6,701 bases of DNA from positions 1 to 6,701 of the forward strand of contig JADGNT010000283.1 of the NCBI GenBank assembly GCA_017883345.1, read 5' to 3'. A program made the position numbers and the translations under genes. The stretch is from Candidatus Solibacter sp. Its GTDB lineage: Bacteria > Acidobacteriota > Terriglobia > Bryobacterales > Bryobacteraceae. This document shows positions 1-5,739 of this stretch, in pieces. Every line of letters begins with the position of its first letter. Within the stretch, counting starts at the first letter, position 1. Under the pieces are notes generated by a model. That model had not been told where the DNA came from. It ran no database searches and saw nothing but the letters and a program-made list of their open reading frames with translations.

Positions 1-1496
1 CGCATGAAGACGATGCTGCGGTTGTCGGCTTGCACCAGCTTCCATTCGGTCTGTTTGGGATCGGCGAGAGCCGCGGCCAAGGTGTGTATGCGGCCGGTGA
101 AGCGGTCGAAACCGTCCAGCACGAGCACTTCAATTCCGTATTTGGCGAGCAACTCTTCGGAGCTCTTGCCGCCGTTAGAATCCGCATAATACAGGATGCG
201 GCTGTAATCCGCGTAGGCCTCTTCGCTGAGGCCGCGCGGATCGATGAAATCGCGCTCGGTGGGCCAGAGACGCCAGACCAGATAGCCGCCGTTTTCGTAG
301 GTGTTGAACATGCGGCCCGAGACGTTGTGGGCTTGCAGAAAGTCCGCCGCCTGGGTGGGCAGCAGCCACTCCGCGGCGCGTAATTGAAACACGCCGCCGC
401 CTTGCACCGCCAGCGCGATGGCAACCACCACCAGCGTTGCGGCCGCGAATTCCGCCGCGGCCGGAATGGCGCGCTTCCAGACAGGGAGATACGCTCCGAG
501 CAGCACCGCGCCGACCAGGCCCATCAGAATTGTGTTGCGCACGGCCATCAGGGATGCCGCGGCGAAGACGAAGTAGAGAATCCAATCCACCGGCCGCGTC
601 TTCCGCCGCGAAATCAGCATCGCCGCCAAGGACCCGATCAGCACCACGGCGTAGCCGTAGGGCGGCAGCCAGAACGCCGGATACTGCCATTCCAGGTTGC
701 CCGCCTGGATCGAACTGGCTCGGTAGTACAGCATGATCTCGATGACGCGGAATCCGTTGGGATTGATCGCCGAAGCCAGGAAACTGGCGATGCTCACCAG
801 CCAGAGTTGGCGCTCGCCCTCCACCGGCCGCTGGCGCAGGCGCTGGATCAGGGCTTCGCCGCAATAGGCGCCGAGCATCACCCAGCCCATGAAGTAGCCG
901 CCGTGGCAATTGGCCCAGAAGATGAAGACCGGGACCAGCGCCCACAGCCAGCGGCGGCGCTCCAGAATCGCCATGGTGACGGCCAGCAATACGAAGGTGA
1001 CCAGGAAGGGACGGCTCTGCTGGAAGTTGCTGGCCACCGCGCCCGCGGCGATGGCTGCCGCGAGGCTGCGATAGAACCCGCCGGTGCGCCACCACACGAT
1101 TAACCCCACCAGCCCGCAGAAGGCGATGAGCAGCATGGCGCGCAGCAGCACCAGGCCGGGGAATCCGGTGGCCGCGTGGGTTAGATACATAATGATCTGC
1201 GCCAGCCACTCGTGGGTCAGGTTGAAGTAGCGCGTCTTGGCTTCTCCGGGGTACGCGGTGCTGCTCAGGTTGCTGGTGTAGCAGAACGGGTCCGGCACGG
1301 TAAGGGCGCGGGTTTCCAGGGTGTGGCGCCCGGTCATCAGGTGGAGCCAGATGTCGGTGTCGCTCACTTCGCCGGTGAACCAGGTGAGGAACAGGAGCGC
1401 GGTCAGCCCGAGGAGGAGCGGACGGAGCCACGTGGGCGCGGCGGGCGTGGCGGCGGGCGGCGTGACGGCTTTCGGATTAGCGGGGCGAGGCGGCAT
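1..1496 (-). CDS. Polytopic membrane protein, GT-C glycosyltransferase-like (C-terminus cut by window edge)
   Basis: I translated this frame by hand; it stays open from an ATG at 1496 to the left edge (498 residues visible, no stop). The first 22 residues are rich in Pro and Ala, then hydrophobic segments follow at about 26-40, 118-136, 146-176, 184-215, 231-244, 281-296, 305-335 and 346-366. An acidic motif SDTDIWLHL (45-53) and a later HEWLA (95-99) resemble the first-loop DxD region of GT-C/PMT-like membrane enzymes. After the last helix comes a soluble part with NTYENGGYLVWRLWP (398-412) and FIDPRG (417-422), a pattern I associate with conserved but uncharacterised acidobacterial membrane proteins. 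A weak ribosome site GGAAG (1502-1506) lies 5 bases before the ATG. Transfer from a lipid-linked sugar is plausible but unproven. The 418-codon Arg/His/Pro-rich frame over 175-1431 is a shadow of this gene. Confidence 0.85.
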   Translation of the reverse strand, partial: MPPRPANPKAVTPPAATPAAPTWLRPLLLGLTALLFLTWFTGEVSDTDIWLHLMTGRHTLETRALTVPDPFCYTSNLSSTAYPGEAKTRYFNLTHEWLAQIIMYLTHAATGFPGLVLLRAMLLIAFCGLVGLIVWWRTGGFYRSLAAAIAAGAVASNFQQSRPFLVTFVLLAVTMAILERRRWLWALVPVFIFWANCHGGYFMGWVMLGAYCGEALIQRLRQRPVEGERQLWLVSIASFLASAINPNGFRVIEIMLYYRASSIQAGNLEWQYPAFWLPPYGYAVVLIGSLAAMLISRRKTRPVDWILYFVFAAASLMAVRNTILMGLVGAVLLGAYLPVWKRAIPAAAEFAAATLVVVAIALAVQGGGVFQLRAAEWLLPTQAADFLQAHNVSGRMFNTYENGGYLVWRLWPTERDFIDPRGLSEEAYADYSRILYYADSNGGKSSEELLAKYGIEVLVLDGFDRFTGRIHTLAAALADPKQTEWKLVQADNRSIVFM

Positions 1497-1639
1497 GGAA
1501 GCTTCCGTTGCGAACCGGCTGGTAGAGGAGGCCGGCGGCGGGACGGCTGGCAGGTTGCGGAGGCATTGGAAAACCTCAGTTTAACAGAGGGGGTTCCGTG
1601 GAGTTCGGGGATGCGATTCAACGCAGAGTTTCATGCCAC

Positions 1640-1686
1640 GGAAGAAGAATGCCCCCAGGAATGGGGGCATGGCAGCCTGAAAGGCT
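1640..1686 (-). terminator. Tandem hairpins, probable intrinsic terminator
   Basis: Read on the minus strand, a small stem (AGCCT/AGGCT, 1674-1686, 3-base loop) is followed by a perfect 8-bp GC-rich stem (ATGCCCCC/GGGGGCAT, 1649-1656 and 1663-1670, 6-base loop) and then a pyrimidine-rich tail TTCTTCTTCC (1640-1649). The stop codon of the amidohydrolase at 1690 lies only 4 bases upstream of the first stem, so this is the natural terminator for that gene. The tail is not a pure T run, so efficiency is uncertain. The whole block also looks like a dispersed intergenic repeat. The rest of the 1497-1689 gap holds only an imperfect palindrome at 1574-1590. Confidence 0.5.
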
Positions 1687-1689
1687 ACG

Positions 1690-2175
1690 CTACAGGTGGC
1701 GCAAGGGCTGGCCGGGGCGGGCGGCGGTGAGCTTGCCATCGTCCACCACAATCTGGCCGTTGACCAGCACGAAGTCGAAGCCTTGCGAGTATTGATGGGG
1801 CTGGGCGTAAGTAGACTTATCCTGCACGCGCACCGGATCGAACAGCACCAGGTCGGCTGAGTTGCCGGTGATGACGGTAGTGACGCCGTCGAGCAGGAAG
1901 TTATCGCCGCGCGGGTTCTTCTCCACGCCGCCTTCGATGTGGGTGTGCACGTCGATGAAACCTGGGGCGAGCGAGCGCTCGCGGGCGTCGATGGTGCGCG
2001 TGGCAGTGGCGGCGGCGAGGCGACCGATGGCGGCGATGCGGCCGTCCTTGACGGCGAGATCGGCGCGGAACCAGGGATTGCCGTTGCCGTCGATGACGCG
2101 GGCATGGCGAATCAGCACGTCGTAGTCCGCGGCGAAGAGCGGCGAGACCAGGAGGAGAAGGGCGAGGGTGCGCAT
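1690..2175 (-). CDS. Secreted amidohydrolase (N-acyl-D-amino-acid deacylase type) with catalytic core deleted; probable pseudogene
   Basis: This is an intact 161-residue frame. Residues 1-15 form a signal peptide (basic start, LALLLLV core, cleavage probably after LFA). Residues 18-105 match the N-terminal half of D-aminoacylase-like amidohydrolases: a beta-sandwich start, then PGFIDVHTH (71-79) carrying the first two metal ligands, His77 and His79, then DGVTTVITGN (96-105). Residues 106-161 match the extreme C-terminus of the same family (ADLVLFDP, PHQYSQG, VLVNGQIVVDDG, ARPGQPLR). Family members are usually about 480-560 residues, so some 350 residues are missing between N105 and S106, including the remaining metal ligands and most of the barrel. 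The family's metal-binding Cys (GNCG motif) would sit at position 106, which is Ser here. The reading frame survives, but hydrolase activity is very unlikely. The upstream sequence lacks a clear Shine-Dalgarno site. Confidence 0.85.
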   Translation of the reverse strand: MRTLALLLLVSPLFAADYDVLIRHARVIDGNGNPWFRADLAVKDGRIAAIGRLAAATATRTIDARERSLAPGFIDVHTHIEGGVEKNPRGDNFLLDGVTTVITGNSADLVLFDPVRVQDKSTYAQPHQYSQGFDFVLVNGQIVVDDGKLTAARPGQPLRHL

Positions 2176-2317
2176 CGGAATACGCTTACTATACTCCCAC
2201 GAAGTTCAGGCCCCGGCGCTTTTCAGGCGGTCATCCACGTCTCGGGAGTATGGGTTAACATCTCGAATATTTTAAGCTGAGGCAGCCAAACGCGCCGGGT
2301 ATGGAGTATCCTAGAAC
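2176..2317. promoter_or_regulatory. Divergent intergenic region with inverted repeat, shared promoter region
   Basis: These 142 bases separate the divergent amidohydrolase and cytochrome genes, so they must hold both promoters. A perfect 8-bp inverted repeat, ATACTCCC (2191-2198) and GGGAGTAT (2244-2251), is separated by 45 bases. A third, near-identical copy, TGGAGTAT (2302-2309), lies just before the cytochrome ATG. A -10-like TATAGT on the minus strand (2188-2193) is 12 bases from the amidohydrolase ATG. An AT-rich island (2264-2275) stands out from the GC-rich background. I found no convincing -35 box at proper spacing for either gene, so the promoters are not pinned down. Confidence 0.4.
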
Positions 2318-2689
2318 ATGCGTTTTTTAGTCACAGTGTTATTTCTGACGGCAATGACCGTCAGTGCTCAGGATGCTGCTCCCAAGCAGGGTGGGGGACG
2401 CGGCGGGCCGCCCAAGAACTTGAAGGTCCTCAAGCCTGAGGACGAGCGTCCCGTGATGGGGGCGATGCGAGGCGCTCTCGGTCAACAGTGCAATTTCTGC
2501 CACGTTCGGGGCGACAATGCCAGCGACGAGATTCCCAAGAAGCTGGTGGCGCGTAAGATGATGGAGATGGTCAACGACATCAACGCGAAGTTCCCGGACG
2601 GAAAGGTCCACGTGAGTTGCTACACCTGCCATCGCGGCAAGACGACGCCCGACATGGTGCCGCCGCCGGCAGCGCCTCCGGCCCAGTAA
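2318..2689 (+). CDS. Periplasmic diheme cytochrome c, photosynthetic reaction-centre cytochrome c subunit-like
   Basis: This 123-residue protein starts with a signal peptide (about 1-17; hydrophobic core FLVTVLFLTAM, cleavage near VSA). A Gly/Pro-rich linker follows. Two CxxCH haem c sites are present: CNFCH (58-62) and CYTCH (101-105). The surroundings match the repeat unit of the reaction-centre cytochrome c subunit family (PF02276): a Met upstream of the first haem site in MGAMRGALGQQCNFCH, where the axial ligand would be Met47 or Met50, and KMMEMVNDIN (80-89) before CYTCHRG, giving an axial Met81 or Met82. The classical subunit has four haems; this is a single two-haem unit. It probably carries electrons in the periplasm, not in photosynthesis, since no photosynthesis gene is nearby. 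GGAG at 2303-2306 is 11 bases from the ATG, a loose ribosome site. The gene converges on the kinase gene at its 3' end. Confidence 0.92.
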   Translation: MRFLVTVLFLTAMTVSAQDAAPKQGGGRGGPPKNLKVLKPEDERPVMGAMRGALGQQCNFCHVRGDNASDEIPKKLVARKMMEMVNDINAKFPDGKVHVSCYTCHRGKTTPDMVPPPAAPPAQ

Positions 2690-2700
2690 AGAGGGGGTTG

Positions 2701-2777
2701 GCAGGCGGAAGCGCCTGCCCCACCAGTGCAAGTGCAAACACGCGACTCGTAGTGGTGGCGCAGGCGCTTTCGCCTGC
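2701..2777. repeat. REP-like inverted doublet (two hairpin units facing each other)
   Basis: Unit A (2701-2725) and the reverse complement of unit B (2753-2777) agree at 23 of 25 positions, separated by a 27-base spacer. Each unit is itself a hairpin: GGCAGGCG/CGCCTGCC with loop GAAG (2700-2719), and CGCAGGCG/CGCCTGCG with loop CTTT (2759-2778). The outer CCACCA/TGGTGG (2720-2725 and 2753-2758) pairs the units into a larger cruciform. It fills the space between the convergent cytochrome and kinase genes. Unit B is followed by CTGCTTTTCTTC on the plus strand, so it may also end the cytochrome transcript. The architecture is like REP/BIME elements mobilised by RAYT transposases; no such transposase is in the window. 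Confidence 0.7.
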
Positions 2778-2800
2778 GAACTGCTTTTCTTCACAGCTTC

Positions 2801-3793
2801 TCACTTAGCGTGATGTGTCGCTGCCACCGCGCGCACCTCATCGGGGGACGCGGTGCCGGTACCCTTTTTCATGATGGTGATGCCGGCGACCAGGTTGCCG
2901 AAACGGGTGGCCTGCAGCGGCTCGCCGGTCACCACCAGGGCCATCGCGGCGCCCGCGCTGAAGCTGTCGCCCGCGCCGCAGATGTCCACCGGATGGGCGA
3001 TGGCCTTCGCCGGCACCCACTGTTCGCCGCTCGCGTCCACCACGAGTGCGCCTTTTCCACCGTGCGTGACAATCAGGCAGGGCGCCTGCATGTGGCGGCG
3101 CAACGCCGGATAATCCACGCGTCCGAGGACGCGCATGGAGGCGGCTTCGGCCTCCTGCTGGTTCGGCTTCACCACGGCGTGGCGGAAGTGCTCGGCACGC
3201 AAGCGGGAATCCACCCAGATCAATTTGTCGGGCCGGGCGGCCGCGAGCCGTGCGAGCCAAGCGCGCATGGCGGGCGTGACCACGCCGCCCTGGCTGGTTT
3301 CGGCCTGGTCGGAGACCAGGATCAAATCATACGCGGGTGCGGCGCGTTCCAGGCGGGCGATCAGTTCCCGCTCCACCGATTCCGGCAGGGGATTGGTATA
3401 GACGAAATCGATTCGTGGCAGATCTTCTTCGTCCGTCCGAGCGTTGATCAGCTTGGTGTAGGTGAAGGTGGGCACGCCGGGGGCGTCCACCAATAATTCG
3501 TGCGAGATGCCGCGGGCGGCGAGCGCGCAGCGGAGTTCGTAGCCGAAACCGTCGTCGCCCACCATGCCGAGCACGGCGACCTCGCCAGCGCCCAGCGCGG
3601 CCAGGTTGTTGGCGATGGTGCCGGCCGCTCCCGGGGTGACAACGGTAGCCACCACGCCGATCCGCGGGATGCCGGTTTCGCGCGACGGGAGGGCCAACGC
3701 GGGGTCGTAGCGGCACCAGCGGTCCAGGCAGACATCGCCGGCCACCAACACGCGAAGCTTGGGGAATTCGTCGAGGATCGCGGCATTTGTCAT
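2801..3793 (-). CDS. PfkB-family sugar kinase, RfaE1/HldE kinase-domain-like
   Basis: This 330-residue protein is a ribokinase-fold kinase that phosphorylates a sugar or sugar phosphate with ATP. Seen in order: VLVAGDVCLDRW (15-26), the usual first strand of HldE/RfaE-type kinases; SRETGIPRI (37-45), where HldE has its sugar-contact segment; PGAAGTIANNLAALGA (54-69), the counterpart of the PGGAANVAMN signature; VKPNQQEAE (208-216), like the TPN.xE motif; VTHGGKGAL (242-250); and DICGAGDSF (270-278), PfkB signature 2 with catalytic base Asp276. There is no C-terminal adenylyltransferase domain, so it is a stand-alone kinase unlike bifunctional HldE. The ATG at 3793 overlaps the TGA of the upstream gene as ATGA, with no ribosome site, so I chose this start; a longer in-frame extension to 4372 is a shadow of that gene. 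Heptose 7-phosphate or a similar sugar is a plausible but unproven substrate. Confidence 0.9.
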   Translation of the reverse strand: MTNAAILDEFPKLRVLVAGDVCLDRWCRYDPALALPSRETGIPRIGVVATVVTPGAAGTIANNLAALGAGEVAVLGMVGDDGFGYELRCALAARGISHELLVDAPGVPTFTYTKLINARTDEEDLPRIDFVYTNPLPESVERELIARLERAAPAYDLILVSDQAETSQGGVVTPAMRAWLARLAAARPDKLIWVDSRLRAEHFRHAVVKPNQQEAEAASMRVLGRVDYPALRRHMQAPCLIVTHGGKGALVVDASGEQWVPAKAIAHPVDICGAGDSFSAGAAMALVVTGEPLQATRFGNLVAGITIMKKGTGTASPDEVRAVAATHHAK

Positions 3794-4743
3794 AGCAACC
3801 GCCAGAGGGCAGGCAGCGTAGCGCGATGCTCGCCGCGGAAATAGAAGCTCTCGCCGCCATCGGCGACGGTGCGCACCAACATGGTTTTGTGGGGCCGGAA
3901 ATAGTAGCCGGGATCGCTCTTGGGCAGTTCCTTGCGATGGTCGCCCAGAATGGGGACGAGGTCGAAGACCGCGGTGGTGAAGTGGCGGATGGCGCGCCCT
4001 TCTTGATGGGCGACGTTGCGCGCCATGGCGAGGGCTTTCAGGTAGACCTCCGGCCCCATGATGGCGCTCCCGAAGTTGAGCAGCACGCCGCCTTCGAGGC
4101 GCTCCACGGTGCGCGCGAAAATCAGGAAATCGCGATAGCTGGCCGCGCCGAGCGCCGCGCCGTCGCAATTGGGGTGTTCGTGGATGATGTCGTAGCCGAT
4201 GCCCACATGCACCGTCACCGGGACGCCGGCGCGCCAGGCGGCGGCGAATACCGAAAGCTCGCGGTGCGGGTAGGCGCTCGAATCGATGCGGCGGCCGACG
4301 TTCTCGCCGAGGCCGAGCGATTCGGCGGCGGCCTGGCGGATCCATTCGTTCAATTCGCCGGTCTCGCGCCACAGACCGAACTCGCCCGTGCGGATGTAGC
4401 GGTCGACGCTTTCGGTGGTGGCGCCGCAGCGGGCCAGTTCGTAGTCGTGTATGGCGCCGGCGCCGTTCATCGCGATGTGATCGACGCTGCCGCGCTCCAG
4501 CAGGTCGATGATATGGCGGTTGACGCCGGCGCGGAGGACATGCGCGCCCATCATGAGGATGCGCGCCGCGCCGGCGGATTTGGCGGTAGAGAGGCGCGCG
4601 GCGACGGTGGCCAGATCGGGATGCTCGAACGGTGGGGTGGGATCGCCGAGCGAGAGCCAGCGGTCCAGGTGCAAATCGTGTTGGCGCCCGGCGAGCGGCT
4701 TGATCAGCAGGCGCGAGCGGTCGAACTGTTCATATCGGCTCAT
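3790..4743 (-). CDS. Deoxyhypusine synthase-like protein, function unknown
   Basis: This protein has 317 residues from the ATG at 4743 (a TTG at 4752 is a less likely start). Residues 61-110 resemble the NAD-binding part of deoxyhypusine synthase (PF01916): MMGAHVLRAGVNRHIIDLLE (64-83, the counterpart of the substrate entry strand and helix), then DHIAMNGAGAIHDYE (88-102), aligned with the TAGGxEED region. VTVHVGIGYDIIHEHP (176-191) and LLNFGSAIMGPEVYLKAL (221-238) are other strongly conserved-looking blocks. I find no equivalent of the C-terminal SWGK motif holding the catalytic lysine of true deoxyhypusine synthase, and bacteria do not normally have the eIF5A substrate. The gene overlaps the HAD gene by 14 bases and the kinase gene by 4, so it should work with them. 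A role as a dehydrogenase, isomerase or synthase on a sugar-like metabolite is inference. Confidence 0.85.
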   Translation of the reverse strand: MSRYEQFDRSRLLIKPLAGRQHDLHLDRWLSLGDPTPPFEHPDLATVAARLSTAKSAGAARILMMGAHVLRAGVNRHIIDLLERGSVDHIAMNGAGAIHDYELARCGATTESVDRYIRTGEFGLWRETGELNEWIRQAAAESLGLGENVGRRIDSSAYPHRELSVFAAAWRAGVPVTVHVGIGYDIIHEHPNCDGAALGAASYRDFLIFARTVERLEGGVLLNFGSAIMGPEVYLKALAMARNVAHQEGRAIRHFTTAVFDLVPILGDHRKELPKSDPGYYFRPHKTMLVRTVADGGESFYFRGEHRATLPALWRLL

Positions 4744-5548
4744 GGTTGGCAAATAGCATCGGCAGGAGCACCGGCCGGCAGAGGTAGTTGGGGATGATGT
4801 AATCGGCGCCCACCTCGATCAGGTTGCGGCGCTTCCATGGACTGGTGTCGCGGCATTCGGGCTCGTCGGTGGCCAGGCCCACGGCGAGGCTGCCGGCGCG
4901 TTTCAATTCTTCGATCTCCACCGGGCCATCGCCGAAGCCGATCAGATGGTGGGGGCGCATGCCGGGAAGCCGGAGGATGCGCTCGATCAGCATGCGTTTG
5001 GAGAAGGCGCCGGGATCGGGGAGCGCGCCGTAGACGCCGCCATCGAAATAGCGGGTGATATCGAGCAGGCCGGCCTCCGCTTTGAGATGGTCTTCGTCGG
5101 TGCCGCTGGCCAGGTAGAGGTGCAGACCGCGGGAGCGCAGGTCTTCGAGCAGGGCGCGGGTGCCGGGGACCAGGTACTGGTCGGGCGCGCAGCGGCGGTC
5201 GCGCAGTTGCTGAATGCGCAGGCCGGAGACGGCGAACAGGCGGCTGAGGAACTGCTGCTTGTACTCGCGCGGATCGAGCGGCGTGCCGCCGCGCAGCGTC
5301 ACCTGTTCGGCCAGCGCGATCATCTGATAGAGGGTGTCCTTGCCGGTGAGGCGCCAGATGAAGGGCTCGACGGCGTGGCGGAGATCCGCTTGGCTTTCAC
5401 CGGTGTCGAGGGCGGCGAGGACTTCGAGCATCATGGCCACCATGATGTCGACCCATCCGGCACGGATGAGGGAGACGGTACCGTCGAAATCGAAGAGGGC
5501 AATGCGGGCGCCGGGTGCGGAGGTGCCGGGATGAATGGTTTCAACCAT
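4730..5548 (-). CDS. HAD-superfamily phosphatase
   Basis: This 272-residue protein has all four HAD motifs: DFDGT (20-24; nucleophile Asp20, acid/base Asp22), LASGT (146-150; Ser148), Lys184 in AFSKRM, and GFGDGPVEIEE (204-214; Asp207 and Glu211 as likely Mg ligands). The segment between motif I and II (about 25-130) is a helical cap of the C1 type, including KDTLYQMIALAE (70-81), which should set substrate choice. It most likely removes phosphate from a small, perhaps sugar-based, metabolite in the cytoplasm. I chose the ATG at 5548. An in-frame extension to 5647 would add 33 residues, but they are read from a dispersed repeat (SASPRLRV) and are not protein-like. The stop lies 14 bases inside the next gene, so the two are translationally coupled. 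It is the first gene of the three-gene operon. Confidence 0.9.
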   Translation of the reverse strand: MVETIHPGTSAPGARIALFDFDGTVSLIRAGWVDIMVAMMLEVLAALDTGESQADLRHAVEPFIWRLTGKDTLYQMIALAEQVTLRGGTPLDPREYKQQFLSRLFAVSGLRIQQLRDRRCAPDQYLVPGTRALLEDLRSRGLHLYLASGTDEDHLKAEAGLLDITRYFDGGVYGALPDPGAFSKRMLIERILRLPGMRPHHLIGFGDGPVEIEELKRAGSLAVGLATDEPECRDTSPWKRRNLIEVGADYIIPNYLCRPVLLPMLFANHEPI

Positions 5549-5557
5549 GGAACTTTG

Positions 5558-5563
5558 ATTGTA
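5558..5563 (-). promoter_or_regulatory. Candidate -10 box for the three-gene operon
   Basis: TACAAT on the minus strand lies 9 bases before the ATG of the HAD gene and differs from the TATAAT consensus at one position. This would give a very short leader, and no Shine-Dalgarno site is visible before the ATG. No good -35 box is found 16-18 bases further upstream (CTTCCC at 17), so this is a weak call. Confidence 0.25.
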
Positions 5564-5597
5564 GCGAGGCAGCGCCGCCAGGGAAGATGTCCATTTG

Positions 5598-5636
5598 ACG
5601 CGGAGGCGCGGAGACGCAGAGATAAGCGCAGAGAAA
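5598..5636. repeat. Degenerate short-period (8-10 bp) repeat of the CGCGGAGACGCAGAG type
   Basis: The plus strand reads a run of related 8-10-base units (ACGCGGAG, GCGCGGAG, ACGCAGAG, GCGCAGAG) spaced along 39 bases and ending in an A-rich tail. I recall this family of sequence as a dispersed intergenic repeat in many unrelated bacterial genomes, often mis-translated as SASPRLRVK-like peptides; that recall is unchecked. It sits in the 191-base gap (5549-5739) between the alpha/beta hydrolase and the HAD gene. The rest of that gap shows only a 10-bp palindrome, CCCGATCGGG (5730-5739), next to the hydrolase stop. Confidence 0.5.
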
Positions 5637-5739
5637 ATCGAAAACAAGCTGGACGGGAGGGGCAGGATTCACCGCTTCGGTGGGTGGCGGGCGGAGCAAG
5701 CGGAGATCGCCGAGGAGAGCAAACGGCATCCCGATCGGG

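Noticed and set aside
384..1103. 239-codon plus-strand open frame
   Set aside because: Antisense to the membrane protein gene, with no recognisable domain.
175..1431. 418-codon open frame on the minus strand rich in Arg, His and Pro
   Set aside because: It is a frame-shifted shadow of the membrane protein gene; the neighbouring frame gives hydrophobic helices and family motifs over the whole stretch.
3793..4372. N-terminal extension of the sugar kinase frame
   Set aside because: The extension is Arg/Pro-rich and overlaps a real gene in another frame; the kinase fold begins right after the ATG at 3793, which makes an ATGA overlap.
3826..4797. 323-codon open frame on the plus strand antisense to the deoxyhypusine-synthase-like gene
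   Set aside because: Ala/Gly/Asp/Val-rich composition without motifs, typical of antisense shadows in GC-rich genes; the opposite strand codes clear family motifs.
5672..5703. CCGCTT/AAGCGG 6-bp inverted repeat with a 20-base loop
   Set aside because: Too short a stem and too long a loop to support a terminator or operator in GC-rich sequence.
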